Numbered from the stretch's first letter, positions 1 through 10,509 are shown. The stretch is DNA of 64,000 bases from Gammaproteobacteria bacterium (GCA_016194635.1 JACQBC010000030.1:264471-328470), one strand, 5' to 3'. The notes: generated by a model not told the origin, from the sequence alone. Program-made: numbers and translations.

Positions 1-665
<665 letters not shown>

Positions 666-762
666 TCATGGGTGGATGATTGAAGACGCTAGCATACCGT
701 AAGCCCGGACAAACGTCAGCCGGCAATGGGGGTGGTAATCGACCTGGTTATTAGCATGTATT

Positions 763-890
763 GGGTTAAACCCCGTCGCGTAACTCACACGTCGGTATGA
801 CACGCATAAATACGTCCCTGTAGCTCGGTGGCGGCATCCCTGCCGCCAACGGTCATACCGACGTGTGAGTTACGCGACGGGGTTTAACCC
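763..890 (+). repeat. Palindromic element, copy 1
   Basis: A perfect 39-bp inverted repeat (763-801 and 852-890) flanks a 50-bp core at 802-851. The core contains TAAATACGTCCCTGTAG and an inner hairpin GGCGGCATCCCTGCCGCC. The same core recurs at 17550, 35177 and 35528, but the arms differ in sequence at each site. The right arm lies inside the last codons of lnt, and the conserved TGAC at the inner end of the arm provides the lnt stop codon. The whole structure can fold into a very long hairpin at the 3' end of lnt and could act as a transcript terminator or stabiliser. Confidence 0.9.
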
Positions 891-2391
891 GACGAATCAA
901 TAGGGCCAGTCCGCTTAGCAGGAATACGCTCAACACCGGCCAGTTGCCGAAACTCACATAGGGGGTTGCGCCTTGTCGCGGCTGTACTTCGGCGGTCAGC
1001 ACATCACTGACAAATTGTGGTGAGCGCTGTAACACCTTCCCGTGTTCGTCGATAATCGCCGAGATCCCATTGGTGGTGGCGCGCATCGACATGCGGCCTG
1101 TTTCCAATGCGCGCATGCGTGATATTTGTAAATGCTGGTGGGGTGCCCAGGAATTACCGTACCAAGCGTTATTACTGCCATTGACCAACAAGGTGGCCTG
1201 GGGAAGAAAATCGATCAACTCTTCGCCGAAAGCATCTTCGTAACAAATCGACGGCGCCATCGGTTGACCGGCGGCGACTAACAAGGGTTGCTGTTGGGCG
1301 CCGGCCGTGAAACTCGACATCGGCAAATCAAGGAACCCGATCAGCCCGCGTAATAGACTTTGGAGTGGAACATATTCACCAAACGGAACAAGATGGCGTT
1401 TGTTATACACCTCCTGGTGATCGCCCACTACTAGAAGGCTACTGTAATAGGTGTGATAATCGCCGTAGGGCAAGCCGATAATTAAATCCGTAGCGTATTT
1501 ATGCACCTTGCTTTTTAATAAATTGATATAGTCGGCGGGCACATCCAGCGGATAAAGTACGGTTAAGGCGTTCTCTGGCCAAATGATCAGATCACTGTCT
1601 TGCCAATAGGGTTCACTCAGGTCCACATACGCGCGCATTTGTGCCTTGATTTTATCGGCGTCCCATTTGGTGAGTTGATCTTGATTGCCTTGCACAATCG
1701 CAACCGTGATCGGATCATCAACCGGGTAGGTCCAGGGATACTGGAGCAAACCATACCCGCCGCCCCACACCACTAACAACAACACGCCTGCCCATAGACG
1801 CAGTTTTTTAGCGCTGACCAGGATCAGAACCAGACCCGCCGACAACGCGGTTAATAACGAGACCCCCAATACACCGGTGACCGGGGCATAGCCCCCCAGG
1901 GGTGTGTCGATTTGGCTGTAGCCTAGGTTTAACCAGGGAAATCCCGTGAATAACCAACTGCGGATCCACTCGAACAACACCCAATTGACCGGGAATATCC
2001 ATCCGTAGGCCAACACCGCGCGCCACGGGGTTTGGGGTAAATAACGCAAACATACAACACTTGATACCGCTTGGGTCGCGGTAATCAATGCGAGCACGGT
2101 TACGAAAAGCGCCGTGACTAAAACCGCGACAGGGGCGGAAGTTTCTCCGTACACGTGGATGGCGACATACACCCACGATACGCCAACCCCGAACAACCCT
2201 ATGCCAAAAAGAAAACCACTACGCCAGGCTTGGCGGGGCGCTAACTCATACCATAACCAGAACATCAACGCCGGGGTAAATACCGCGATTGGGAAAACCG
2301 CCAAGGGCGCGAAGGCATAGGGTAGGGTCGCACCCAGTAATAACGCGGCGAGATCAAACCGGTTAGGAACCAACACGATTTTATTCAACAC
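853..2391 (-). CDS. lnt: Apolipoprotein N-acyltransferase
   Basis: Inner-membrane enzyme that adds the third acyl chain to the N-terminal cysteine of lipoproteins, the last step of lipoprotein maturation. The 512-residue length matches the family. Multiple membrane segments occupy roughly residues 10-210, followed by a carbon-nitrogen-hydrolase domain. The catalytic triad is visible: Glu273 in IIWPENAL, Lys331 in YNKRHLVPFGEYVP and Cys383 in APSICYEDAF. A final membrane helix follows FGNWPVLSVFLLSG. The last dozen codons (from RVKPRR on) lie in the right arm of a palindromic element, so the C-terminal tail is probably not ancestral. It overlaps the corC stop by about 11 bases, suggesting coupling. 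Confidence 0.97.
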   Translation of the reverse strand: MLNKIVLVPNRFDLAALLLGATLPYAFAPLAVFPIAVFTPALMFWLWYELAPRQAWRSGFLFGIGLFGVGVSWVYVAIHVYGETSAPVAVLVTALFVTVLALITATQAVSSVVCLRYLPQTPWRAVLAYGWIFPVNWVLFEWIRSWLFTGFPWLNLGYSQIDTPLGGYAPVTGVLGVSLLTALSAGLVLILVSAKKLRLWAGVLLLVVWGGGYGLLQYPWTYPVDDPITVAIVQGNQDQLTKWDADKIKAQMRAYVDLSEPYWQDSDLIIWPENALTVLYPLDVPADYINLLKSKVHKYATDLIIGLPYGDYHTYYSSLLVVGDHQEVYNKRHLVPFGEYVPLQSLLRGLIGFLDLPMSSFTAGAQQQPLLVAAGQPMAPSICYEDAFGEELIDFLPQATLLVNGSNNAWYGNSWAPHQHLQISRMRALETGRMSMRATTNGISAIIDEHGKVLQRSPQFVSDVLTAEVQPRQGATPYVSFGNWPVLSVFLLSGLALLIRRVKPRRVTHTSV

Positions 2392-3289
2392 GATCCGTCA
2401 TTCCGCCGTCTTCGATCAGTTCGGAGGGCGCACGACGTTTAACTCTCAATAGGTAAATGCGTCGGCTATCGGCGCGTAAGATCCGGAATTGGAAACCACT
2501 TAATTCCACAACTTCCCCGCGTTTGGGTAAATGCCCCAGTGAACTCATGATCAAGCCACCCACCGTGTCATACTCCTCATCGCTGAACTGGGTGGAGAAA
2601 TGCCGGTTAAATTCCTCAATCGGCGTTATGGCCTTGATGGTCGCGTCGCTGCCACTGTGTTCCATAATATAAATTTCATCTTCAAAATCGTGTTCGTCCG
2701 CGATTTCGCCGACGATTTGTTCTAAGACATCTTCGATCGTGACCAAACCCGCCACTCCGCCGTATTCATCCACCACCATGGCGATGTGATTACGGCTGGA
2801 GCGAAATTCCTTAAGTAATACATTTAGGCGTTTGCTTTCGGGGATGAATACCGCCGGCCGGAGGATTTCGCGTAAATTAAACTTCGCCTCGTCATCGCCG
2901 CGAAAATACGGTAACAAATCCTTAGCTAATAAGATACCGATAACCTCGTCGCGGCCCTCGCCGATGGCAGGAAAACGCGAGTGTTGCGAATCCACCACCA
3001 GCGGCAAAATGTCTTGCAGGCTCATATCACGTTCAACCACGACCATTTGCGAACGCGGCACCATGATGTCACGCACTTGCATTTCGGATACTTGTAGTAC
3101 CCCTTCGATCATCGCCAGGGAATCAAAATCGATGACGTCATTACCGCGCGCTTCGCGCAGCAATTCAACCAGCTGGGCGCGATCGCGCGGTTCAATTTGC
3201 AAAAACTGGCTCAAGCGATCCAACCAACTACGCTGGGTCTTCTGCTCCTTGTCGGTATCCTCGAGGGTATTGATCCGTTCATCATTCAT
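2381..3289 (-). CDS. corC: CorC/HlyC-type CBS-domain protein (YbeX)
   Basis: Cytosolic CBS-pair protein of the CorC/YbeX family, linked to magnesium/cobalt efflux and ribosome-related functions in E. coli. The chosen start is the ATG at 3287-3289 ([12 protein letters not shown]), giving 302 residues. An in-frame TTG at 3319 would add ten residues but is less likely. Two CBS domains follow the marker [11 protein letters not shown], with [20 protein letters not shown] in the second. The C-terminal CorC_HlyC domain ([20 protein letters not shown]) is complete. The start overlaps the ybeY stop, the usual arrangement in this operon. Confidence 0.95.
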   Translation of the reverse strand: MNDERINTLEDTDKEQKTQRSWLDRLSQFLQIEPRDRAQLVELLREARGNDVIDFDSLAMIEGVLQVSEMQVRDIMVPRSQMVVVERDMSLQDILPLVVDSQHSRFPAIGEGRDEVIGILLAKDLLPYFRGDDEAKFNLREILRPAVFIPESKRLNVLLKEFRSSRNHIAMVVDEYGGVAGLVTIEDVLEQIVGEIADEHDFEDEIYIMEHSGSDATIKAITPIEEFNRHFSTQFSDEEYDTVGGLIMSSLGHLPKRGEVVELSGFQFRILRADSRRIYLLRVKRRAPSELIEDGGMTDRVE

Positions 3290-3755
3290 GTTGGCATACC
3301 GGTTGGTACGGATTACCAAAACCTAATTGCTCTAATAAATGAATCTCCAATCCTTCCATCGTATCCGCCTCGGCGGGAGTAATATGGTCATACCCTTGTA
3401 AATGTAAACTGCCGTGAATCACCATATGCGCCCAATGCGACTCTAACGTCTTGTGTTGCGCCAAGGCCTCACGCGCGACTATCTCGGCACAAATCACCAC
3501 GTCACCCAGTAAGGGCACCCGCAGCGGCACGGCCGCATCGCACGGAAATGACAATACGTTGGTCGGTCCGCTTTTGTGCCGATAGGTTTGATTTAATTGC
3601 GCGCTTTCCTCGCTCTCGACGATCCGGATGGTCAACGCCGCTTGTTTATAACGATCGTGCAATGCCAACTGCGCCCAGCGGCGTAATTGCTGGTTGGTGG
3701 GCACTTCATGGGCCGTAGTATCCATCGCCCGTTGCACAGTAACGCGAAGACTCAT
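3282..3755 (-). CDS. ybeY: Endoribonuclease YbeY (rRNA maturation factor)
   Basis: Zinc-dependent metalloprotein needed for 16S rRNA 3'-end maturation and ribosome quality control. The start at ATG 3753-3755 (MSLRVTVQRAMD) gives 157 residues, close to the 155 of E. coli. It lies just after the phoH stop at 3763. The signature zinc motif HGSLHLQGYDH is present (three histidines), preceded by the substrate-pocket motif TNVLSFP. An upstream in-frame start exists within phoH but would give an unusual extension. It is co-operonic with phoH and corC. Confidence 0.96.
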   Translation of the reverse strand: MSLRVTVQRAMDTTAHEVPTNQQLRRWAQLALHDRYKQAALTIRIVESEESAQLNQTYRHKSGPTNVLSFPCDAAVPLRVPLLGDVVICAEIVAREALAQHKTLESHWAHMVIHGSLHLQGYDHITPAEADTMEGLEIHLLEQLGFGNPYQPVCQHE

Positions 3756-3762
3756 ACTAAAT

Positions 3763-4752
3763 TTAACCCGCGGATTTATTCTGATCGGCCAATTCATAGG
3801 CCGCGACAATGCGCTGAATCAAGGGATGCCGCACCACATCTTTAGCGGTAAAGAAACTAAAACTGATCCCCGGTACATCTTTTAGCACTTCGATCACATG
3901 ACGTAGCCCCGAGAGTTGACCGCGGGGCAGATCAATCTGGGTAACATCACCGGTGATCACCACCGTGGAACCAAATCCAATACGGGTGAGAAACATCTTC
4001 ATTTGTTCTACGGTGGTATTTTGCGCTTCGTCTAGGATAATGAAGGCATCGTTCAAGCTGCGGCCGCGCATGTAGGCCAGCGGCGCCAGTTCAATGACAT
4101 TACGTTCGACTAATTTAGCCACGGTTTCATAGCCCATCATTTCATACAAGGCATCGTACAAGGGCCGTAAGTAAGGATCGATTTTCTGCGCCAAGTCACC
4201 CGGTAAAAATCCCAAGCGCTCACCGCTTTCCACCGCCGGACGGGTTAAAACAATACGCCGGACCCTGTCGCGTTCCAAGGCGTCGATCGCGCCCGCCACG
4301 GCTAAATAGGTCTTTCCGGTACCCGCGGGGCCAATCCCAAAGTTAATATCGTGGCTAAACATATTTTGCAGGTATTGGATCTGGTGTGGACCGCGGCCGC
4401 GGATGGTCGCACGGCGGGTCTTGATATAAATCTCGTCGCGTTGATCGGCCACGTCCAGTAAGGCATCCACCCCGGACTGTTGTAAAAATACATTCACCCC
4501 GGCGGGACTCAATGCCGCGTGTTCAGTTTCGTCGTACAACTGCCGAAGAATTCCACTGGCGGCTTGCACCGAGCGTGCTTCGCCGATGATACGAAAAGAA
4601 TTACCGCGGTGATTCATCTCCACGCCGAGCCGCCGCTCGATCTGTTTGAGGTGTTCGTCAAACTGCCCACAGAGGTTGGCCAAACGCTGATTGTCAGGCG
4701 GTTCCAGCTCAACATCGGAATAGTTCGCAGTGGTTGGCAAGGCAGCAGTCAA
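3763..4752 (-). CDS. phoH: PhoH-like ATPase (YbeZ)
   Basis: Cytosolic P-loop NTPase of the PhoH family that works with YbeY in RNA metabolism. The Walker A motif GPAGTGKT lies at residues 141-148, and the Walker B-like FIILDEAQN follows, with downstream ITGDVTQIDLPRGQ. The 329 residues match YbeZ. The start appears to be TTG at 4752. No ATG exists in frame between it and the miaB stop at 4783, which is in the same frame, so TTG is the only sensible initiator. I see no strong ribosome binding site, and translation may depend on coupling to miaB. Confidence 0.94.
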   Translation of the reverse strand: MTAALPTTANYSDVELEPPDNQRLANLCGQFDEHLKQIERRLGVEMNHRGNSFRIIGEARSVQAASGILRQLYDETEHAALSPAGVNVFLQQSGVDALLDVADQRDEIYIKTRRATIRGRGPHQIQYLQNMFSHDINFGIGPAGTGKTYLAVAGAIDALERDRVRRIVLTRPAVESGERLGFLPGDLAQKIDPYLRPLYDALYEMMGYETVAKLVERNVIELAPLAYMRGRSLNDAFIILDEAQNTTVEQMKMFLTRIGFGSTVVITGDVTQIDLPRGQLSGLRHVIEVLKDVPGISFSFFTAKDVVRHPLIQRIVAAYELADQNKSAG

Positions 4753-4782
4753 GGTATTAGCAGATCGCGCGGGGATGAGTGC

Positions 4783-6126
4783 TTAGCCGAGGAGCACGGC
4801 GTCAGGGCTGGAGAGCACGCCACGCAGGGAGTTAGGTAGGGCTTCAGTTATGGTTAGATCCACCAGTTGGCCTGTGAGATTAGACGGTCCCGTAAAGTTT
4901 ACCACACGATTATTAGCCGTGCGTCCCGCCCACTGCCCCGGATCCTTGCGGGAGGGACCGGTGGCCAAGACAGGTTGTAGTGTGCCTACCATGGCCTTGG
5001 AAATCGCATGGGCTTGGCGGGTTAACTGCCCCTGTAATATCGCAAGCCGTTGTTTTTTATGATCTAAACAAACATCGTCGGGCAGTTCGGCCGCCGGGGT
5101 ACCCGGCCGGGCACTGTATATAAAGCTATAGGAATAGTCGAATCCCAGCTCAATCGCCACCGCCAAGGTAGCCTGAAAATCATCCTCAGACTCGCCTGGA
5201 AAGCCGATAATGAAGTCCGAGGAGAGGCTGAGATCGGGACGAACCCGCCGCAACCGCTGAATAATGGATTTATAATACGCCACGGTATAACCGCGTTTCA
5301 TCAGGGCCAGAATCCGATCCGAACCGCTTTGGATGGGCAGGTGGAGATGGCTCACCAGTTTAGGCACCTGGGCGTAAACATCGATCAAGCCCTGGCTCAT
5401 CTCCAGGGGATGGGAGGTGGTAAAACGGATCCGCTCGATGGTATCGATTTCAGCGATATAGGTCAGCAGTAAGGCCAGATCGGCCGTGCTCCCGTCCACC
5501 ATCTCACCCCGATAAGCGTTGACGTTTTGACCCAGCAGGTTTACCTCCCGCACCCCCTGCTCAGCCAGCTGTACGATCTCGGCAATCACGTCATCGAAGG
5601 GCCGGCTTACCTCGGCGCCACGGGTATAGGGCACCACGCAGAAGCTACAATATTTGCTACAACCCTCCATAATAGAAACGAAGGCGGTTGGCCCCTCCGC
5701 CCGAGGTTCAGGCAAACGATCAAACTTTTCGATCTCGGGGAAACTGATGTCGATGGCCGGACGGCGTTGAACGCGGCTGGCCTCGATCATTTGGGGCAGA
5801 CGGTGCAAGGTCTGCGGGCCAAACACCACATCGACATAAGGAGCCCGTGAGAGGATCGCCGCCCCTTCCTGGCTGGCCACACACCCGCCCACTCCGATCA
5901 CCACCCCCGGTCGTTTATCTTTTAGGGACTTCCACCTTCCCAGCAGTGAAAAAACCTTTTCCTGGGCCTTTTCCCGCACCGAACAGGTGTTGAGCAGTAA
6001 TACATCAGCTTCTTCAGGGGTCGGTGCCAACTCCAAGCCGTGCGAAGCCCGGAGCACATCCGCCATCTTGGCGCTGTCGTACTCGTTCATCTGGCAACCG
6101 AAGGTCTTGATGAATAGTTTTTTCAT
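4783..6126 (-). CDS. miaB: tRNA-2-methylthio-N6-dimethylallyladenosine synthase
   Basis: Radical SAM methylthiotransferase that converts i6A37 to ms2i6A37 in tRNAs reading UNN codons. The start is ATG 6124-6126 ([18 protein letters not shown]), giving 447 residues. The N-terminal UPF0004 domain supplies Cys11, Cys48 and Cys82 for one 4Fe-4S cluster. The radical SAM triad CSKYCSFC (Cys156, 160, 163) binds the other. The C-terminal TRAM domain is recognisable. First gene of the phoH-ybeY-corC-lnt operon. It is directly downstream of the tracrRNA terminator of the CRISPR locus. A TATACT box lies 12 bases before the start codon with no clear ribosome binding site. Confidence 0.97.
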   Translation of the reverse strand: MKKLFIKTFGCQMNEYDSAKMADVLRASHGLELAPTPEEADVLLLNTCSVREKAQEKVFSLLGRWKSLKDKRPGVVIGVGGCVASQEGAAILSRAPYVDVVFGPQTLHRLPQMIEASRVQRRPAIDISFPEIEKFDRLPEPRAEGPTAFVSIMEGCSKYCSFCVVPYTRGAEVSRPFDDVIAEIVQLAEQGVREVNLLGQNVNAYRGEMVDGSTADLALLLTYIAEIDTIERIRFTTSHPLEMSQGLIDVYAQVPKLVSHLHLPIQSGSDRILALMKRGYTVAYYKSIIQRLRRVRPDLSLSSDFIIGFPGESEDDFQATLAVAIELGFDYSYSFIYSARPGTPAAELPDDVCLDHKKQRLAILQGQLTRQAHAISKAMVGTLQPVLATGPSRKDPGQWAGRTANNRVVNFTGPSNLTGQLVDLTITEALPNSLRGVLSSPDAVLLG

Positions 6127-6283
6127 GGGGTGCGTAGTATAGCGCAGGAAACCCCTACCTCGGGATCCCATGAGTACGGGGGTCCCACACCCTATTTTCA
6201 GAAGCGTGGTACACAAATCCAGCAGGATAGCCAGGTTACTGCTGATACGTTTGCCGATAACATCGAATCGTAAATTAACAACG

Positions 6284-6317
6284 TTATAAAACAAAAGAGG
6301 CCGCATATAGCGACCTC
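6284..6317 (-). terminator. Rho-independent terminator of the tracrRNA
   Basis: On the minus strand an 8-bp stem GAGGTCGC / GCGGCCTC (6310-6317 with 6297-6304, one G-U pair) with a TATAT loop is followed by TTTTGTTTT. This is a standard intrinsic terminator. It ends the predicted tracrRNA before the miaB leader and also forms the last hairpin of the tracrRNA. Confidence 0.85.
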
Positions 6318-6377
6318 ACATTTTGTGCATCTTTCAGCTTGTTAGCGGACAGAGCCCATATCTCAATAAAGTATATG
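6290..6377 (-). ncRNA. tracrRNA of the type II-C CRISPR-Cas system
   Basis: Trans-activating RNA that pairs with the CRISPR repeat and loads Cas9. The anti-repeat covers 6341-6377 on the minus strand. It matches the plus-strand form of the array repeat at 25 of the first 31 positions, including the unbroken run ATTGAGATATG and CTGTCC. Mismatches would make an internal bulge, as is normal. Next come a short linker with a small CACA-AAA-TGTG hairpin (6318-6340 region) and the terminator hairpin. The predicted length is about 88 nt. A consensus-like promoter sits directly upstream. Its position beside cas9, on the opposite strand, fits type II-C loci. Not proven without RNA data. Confidence 0.88.
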
Positions 6378-6383
6378 GGTTCT

Positions 6384-6412
6384 ATACTATTAAGCGCTAG
6401 GACAGATGTCAA
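6384..6412 (-). promoter_or_regulatory. Promoter of the tracrRNA
   Basis: On the minus strand TTGACA (6407-6412) is separated by exactly 17 bases from TAGTAT (6384-6389), a near-perfect sigma-70 promoter. The start would be near 6377, at the beginning of the anti-repeat. The plus strand carries TATACT at 6383-6388 in the same place, which may serve as the -10 box of cas9. The two divergent promoters would then overlap and may compete. The cas9 ribosome binding site AGGAG is at 6418-6422. Confidence 0.85.
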
Positions 6413-6427
6413 ACCCTAGGAGTAAAC

Positions 6428-9400
6428 ATGTTACCCAAAATGCGGTATCGCTTGGCACTTGATCTCGGTTCAACTTCCATTGGTTGGTGTCTTATTCGAT
6501 TGAACTCCCAGCAGGAGCCTATCGCCATTATCAGAATGGGGGTACGAATTTTTTCTGATGGACGTAACCCAAAGGATGGCACTTCATTGGCGGTCACACG
6601 CCGCAATGCACGTCAGATGCGCCGTCGACGAGATCGGTTACTCAAACGCAAGCAACGTATGTTAGAGATACTTACGAAGCTTGGTTTCTTTCCTGAGGAT
6701 GAAAACCTGCGCCGCAATCTAGTCAACCTTGATCCATATATTTTACGCAAGAAAGGCTTATATGAACCCCTAACAGGGCCTGAATTTGCCCGCGCCCTGT
6801 TTCACATCAATCAGCGGCGTGGTTTTAAAAGTAATCGCAAAACTGATAAAAAAGATAATGATAGTGGCGCTTTGAAAAAAGCGATCAAAGATTTACGCGA
6901 GAAACTGTCTCAGGCACAGTGCCAGACTCTCGGCGAGTGGCTGGCCGATCGACACGAACGAGGTGAAAGCGTTCGCGCACGCCTGCGTGGCAAAACACAA
7001 AAGGACAAGGCTTACGATTTTTATGTCGACCGAGCCATGATCGAGCATGAAGTTGACACCCTCTGGGCTAAACAAAACAATTTTAATCCGTTACTTTTTA
7101 ACAATACCACCCGTGATGAACTAAAAGATGTTCTACTTCATCAAAGAGATCTGAAACCCGTCAAGCCAGGCCGTTGCACACTACTGCCGGATGAAGAACG
7201 CGCTCCCTTAGCCCTGCCAAGTACACAACGGTTTCGCATCTATCAGGAAGTAAACAATTTGCGGATACTCGACTCAGAAATGCGCGAGCAAGCGTTGTCG
7301 AAAGAACAACGCGATCAAATCGCGGCATTGTTGGAACAGCAACGCCAAGTAACTTTTACGGCGATCCGCAAGAAACTCAAACTTTCAGCAACAGTCACAT
7401 TCAATTTACAGGATGTGAAACGTGATTTTCTCAAAGGAAACATAACCTCAGCGATATTAGCTAATGATAATGCCTTAGGTAACCACTGGTATGATCTTCC
7501 CAAAAGTCTGCAGGATAAGTGTGTCGAATTGCTGTTGAATGAACCCAGTGAAGAGAAACTCATCGAGTGGTTAATATCCCATACGACCGCAGATGAAGCA
7601 ACGGCAAGACGGATCGCAAACATTAATCTGCCGGAAGGATATGGGAGTTTGAGCGCAGTCGCACTGCAAAAAATACTACCGGAATTAATGAAAGATGTTA
7701 TTACCTACGCCGAAGCCGTTAAACGCGCGGGTTTTGTGAGTCACAGCATACTGTCCCATGCCGAAGCGACAGGCGAAATTATGGAAACTTTGCCCTATTA
7801 TGCTATTCCGTTGCGTCGTCATGTTGCATTTGCTAAGGACAATCCGCGCAATAACGAAGAACGCCACGGAAAAATCGCAAATCCGACCGTACATATCGGT
7901 TTAAATGAACTCCGAAAAGTAGTCAATGCGCTGATCAAGCGTTATGGGCATCCCAGTGAAATAATCGTTGAAGTTGCCAAAGATTTGAAGGTTAGCAAAA
8001 AACTACGGGACGAAATACAGAAAGAACAATCAGAAAATCAAAAGCGCAACCTGCTTTGGCTAGAGGATGCCTGCCGGGTATTACAAACCAACCCGGAACA
8101 TCTCGATAAAAGTAAACGTCGTGAGCTGATTCAAAAGATGCAGCTATGGCATGAATTAAATCCGAAAAACAACCTCGAACGCTGTTGCCCCTACACCGGA
8201 GAACGAATTGGTATTGAGCGGTTACTTTCGAGCGAAGTCGAAATCGAACACATCCTGCCTTACTCCAAAACATTGGATGATAGTCTTAATAATAAAACCG
8301 TATCGCTACGCCGCGCCAACCGTGACAAAGGCAACCAAACACCGTATGAAGCCTTTGGGCGGCAAGCGATACCCGGTTATGACTACCATGACATACTGCA
8401 GCGAGCCACGCTCATGCACAGAGAAAAAGCCAAGCGGTTCGCACCGGACGGGTATCAACGGTGGCTAAAGGAGGACAAAGACTTTCTTGCCCGCGCCCTC
8501 ACCGATACCGCCTACTTGTCACGTATTGCCAAAGAGTATCTTGCTTTGATTTGCCCGCCTAACAAGGTACGCGCTATCCCTGGTCGCATGACCGCCTTAT
8601 TGCGTGGAAAATTCGGGCTGAATCAAATGCTATCTGGCAACGAACACAAAAATCGAAACGACCATCGCCATCATGCCCTGGATGCGGCTGTGATTGGTGT
8701 CACCGATCAAGGTCTCCTGCAACGTTTTGCGAAAGCCAGCGCGAGCGCAAAAGAAAGGCACCTCGACCGACTTGTGGAAGAAATGCCATTGCCGTGGCCG
8801 AATTATCGTGAACATGTTGAACGAGCTCTGAGTCATATCATCGTGAGCCATAAACCTGATCATGGTTTTGAGGGTTCCATGTTTAAGGAAACGGCTTATG
8901 GAATTAAGCCTGACGGTTCAATAATTCAAAAGAAAAAAGAAGATGCCGAAAAAGATAGAAGTGTTAAATACATCGTACCTATCTACGAGCCCAATCAAGC
9001 AGCCCGGCACGGTACAGCAACTACCGGAGGTCCACGCCCCTACAAAGGATACGCACCAGACGGTAATTACTGCCTAGAAATAGTGGAAAACGAAACTGGA
9101 AACTGGGAAATGGAAACAATTCCGGTATTCAAGGCATACCGACTTGCACGTAATATAGGCTATGGCAAAATTTATCAAGCGCAAGTTCTTCAACAAATGA
9201 TTAACACTAAGCTTTCTGAAATTCCCGGCAATCTGATTATGAAACTCATGCCTGGTGATATTATCAGGCTTAACTACAAAGGCACGAAAAACCAGCTGCT
9301 ATGTGTAGTAAAAATGAGTGTGGATGGCGGTGCAACATTCACTAACCTAAGTGAAGCTAATATCAGCGGCAGATATGAAGCCAGAAGAAAAGCTCGTAAC

Positions 9401-9574
9401 CGAATTAAAAAGGAAGGCAAGACAATTGACCAACTTGATGCAATTGAGCAAACTGCATTGAAAGATGTATTTGTTTTATCCCAGATCGGTGTAACAGAAC
9501 TAAAAATGGGAAAAGCTCGCAAAATAACAGTATCTCCCATCGGTGAATTACACGACTCAGGCTTCAAGGGCTGA
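6428..9574 (+). CDS. cas9: CRISPR-associated endonuclease Cas9, type II-C
   Basis: RNA-guided DNA endonuclease, 1048 residues, in the size range of compact type II-C enzymes such as those of Neisseria and Campylobacter. RuvC-I has Asp12 in LALDLGSTSIGW. An arginine-rich bridge helix follows (RRNARQMRRRRDRLLKRK). RuvC-II has Glu515 in EIIVEVAKDL. HNH has His608 in VEIEHILPYSKTLDDS and Asn631 in RRANRDKGNQ, preceded by a CCPYTGE knuckle. RuvC-III has His749 and Asp752 in DHRHHALDAAVIG. The C-terminal third would be the PAM-reading domain. All catalytic residues are present, so the nuclease looks active. Start chosen from AGGAG five bases before ATG 6428. Six bases separate its stop from cas1. 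Confidence 0.98.
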   Translation: MLPKMRYRLALDLGSTSIGWCLIRLNSQQEPIAIIRMGVRIFSDGRNPKDGTSLAVTRRNARQMRRRRDRLLKRKQRMLEILTKLGFFPEDENLRRNLVNLDPYILRKKGLYEPLTGPEFARALFHINQRRGFKSNRKTDKKDNDSGALKKAIKDLREKLSQAQCQTLGEWLADRHERGESVRARLRGKTQKDKAYDFYVDRAMIEHEVDTLWAKQNNFNPLLFNNTTRDELKDVLLHQRDLKPVKPGRCTLLPDEERAPLALPSTQRFRIYQEVNNLRILDSEMREQALSKEQRDQIAALLEQQRQVTFTAIRKKLKLSATVTFNLQDVKRDFLKGNITSAILANDNALGNHWYDLPKSLQDKCVELLLNEPSEEKLIEWLISHTTADEATARRIANINLPEGYGSLSAVALQKILPELMKDVITYAEAVKRAGFVSHSILSHAEATGEIMETLPYYAIPLRRHVAFAKDNPRNNEERHGKIANPTVHIGLNELRKVVNALIKRYGHPSEIIVEVAKDLKVSKKLRDEIQKEQSENQKRNLLWLEDACRVLQTNPEHLDKSKRRELIQKMQLWHELNPKNNLERCCPYTGERIGIERLLSSEVEIEHILPYSKTLDDSLNNKTVSLRRANRDKGNQTPYEAFGRQAIPGYDYHDILQRATLMHREKAKRFAPDGYQRWLKEDKDFLARALTDTAYLSRIAKEYLALICPPNKVRAIPGRMTALLRGKFGLNQMLSGNEHKNRNDHRHHALDAAVIGVTDQGLLQRFAKASASAKERHLDRLVEEMPLPWPNYREHVERALSHIIVSHKPDHGFEGSMFKETAYGIKPDGSIIQKKKEDAEKDRSVKYIVPIYEPNQAARHGTATTGGPRPYKGYAPDGNYCLEIVENETGNWEMETIPVFKAYRLARNIGYGKIYQAQVLQQMINTKLSEIPGNLIMKLMPGDIIRLNYKGTKNQLLCVVKMSVDGGATFTNLSEANISGRYEARRKARNRIKKEGKTIDQLDAIEQTALKDVFVLSQIGVTELKMGKARKITVSPIGELHDSGFKG

Positions 9575-9579
9575 CCTCT

Positions 9580-10509
9580 ATGATCGGCCGCATTGTCGAA
9601 GTGGCCGATGACCGGAGACATTTATTTGTCTCCAGGGGTTTCATGGTGGTGCAAGAAACCGAAGGCGAACGCAAGGAGCTCGGGCAAGTCCCTCTGGATG
9701 ATATTGCCGCGGTTATCGCCCATGCACATGGTTTGAGTTACACCAATAACCTGCTGGTTGCCTTGGCGGAGCGTGGTGCACCCTTTGTATTGTGCGCAGC
9801 TAACCATAACGTGATCGGCATGCTTTGGCCGGTCGATGGGAATCACCAACAAGCCAAACGATTTGATGCACAACTTGCCGCTGGCCAACCCATGCATAAA
9901 CGCCTGTGGGCAGAGGTGGTGCGTTGCAAACTACAACAACAAGCAGCGGCATTAGAAGCGGTGGGTGCTCCCACTGCGCCACTTGCCGCACTGACGAAAA
10001 AAGTTCGTTCAGGCGATCCCGATAATCTGGAAGCCCAAGGTGCACGCCGTTATTGGAACCTTTTATTTGGTGATGATTTTCGCCGCGATCAAAACAGCGG
10101 TGGACTGAATGCCATGCTCAACTATGGCTATACGGTGTTACGTGCAGCTACTGCACGCGCCGTGGTTGCTGCTGGCCTGCATCCCACGCTTGGGCTACAT
10201 CATTCCAACGAAGGTAATCCAATGAGGTTGGTTGACGATTTAATGGAACCCTTTCGTCCCATCATCGATTTACATGTTTGGCAATTACAACGCCTCGGTG
10301 AAACCGAAATTACACAGGATACCAAGCGCTCGTTGGTTCGTACTTTATATAACGACATGCAAAGCAGCTCTGGCGCAACTCCGGTAATGGTCTGTATGCA
10401 ACGACTGGCCGTTTCGTTGGCTCAGGTCTATCTTGGTGAGCGCGATAAACTTGATCTACCCCTGCCAGGATTGCCCTTATCCATAGCGGCAAGCCTAACC
10501 GATGAATGA
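9580..10509 (+). CDS. cas1: CRISPR integrase Cas1
   Basis: Metal-dependent integrase that inserts new spacers together with Cas2. 309 residues, the usual size for type II Cas1. The active-site positions are present: Glu151 in DNLEAQGARRYWN, a His in LGLHHSNEGNPM (207/208) and the acidic stretch LVDDLMEPFRP (Asp219-220). The N-terminal beta domain and the characteristic AHAHGLSYTNNLLVALAERG helix are recognisable. It lies between cas9 and cas2 with very short gaps, so the three form one operon. No csn2 or cas4 is present, which defines the locus as II-C. Confidence 0.98.
   Translation: MIGRIVEVADDRRHLFVSRGFMVVQETEGERKELGQVPLDDIAAVIAHAHGLSYTNNLLVALAERGAPFVLCAANHNVIGMLWPVDGNHQQAKRFDAQLAAGQPMHKRLWAEVVRCKLQQQAAALEAVGAPTAPLAALTKKVRSGDPDNLEAQGARRYWNLLFGDDFRRDQNSGGLNAMLNYGYTVLRAATARAVVAAGLHPTLGLHHSNEGNPMRLVDDLMEPFRPIIDLHVWQLQRLGETEITQDTKRSLVRTLYNDMQSSSGATPVMVCMQRLAVSLAQVYLGERDKLDLPLPGLPLSIAASLTDE

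Noticed and set aside
6127..6306. 60-residue N-terminal extension of MiaB
   Set aside because: The MiaB family begins at [12 protein letters not shown] (ATG 6126). The extension crosses the tracrRNA terminator.
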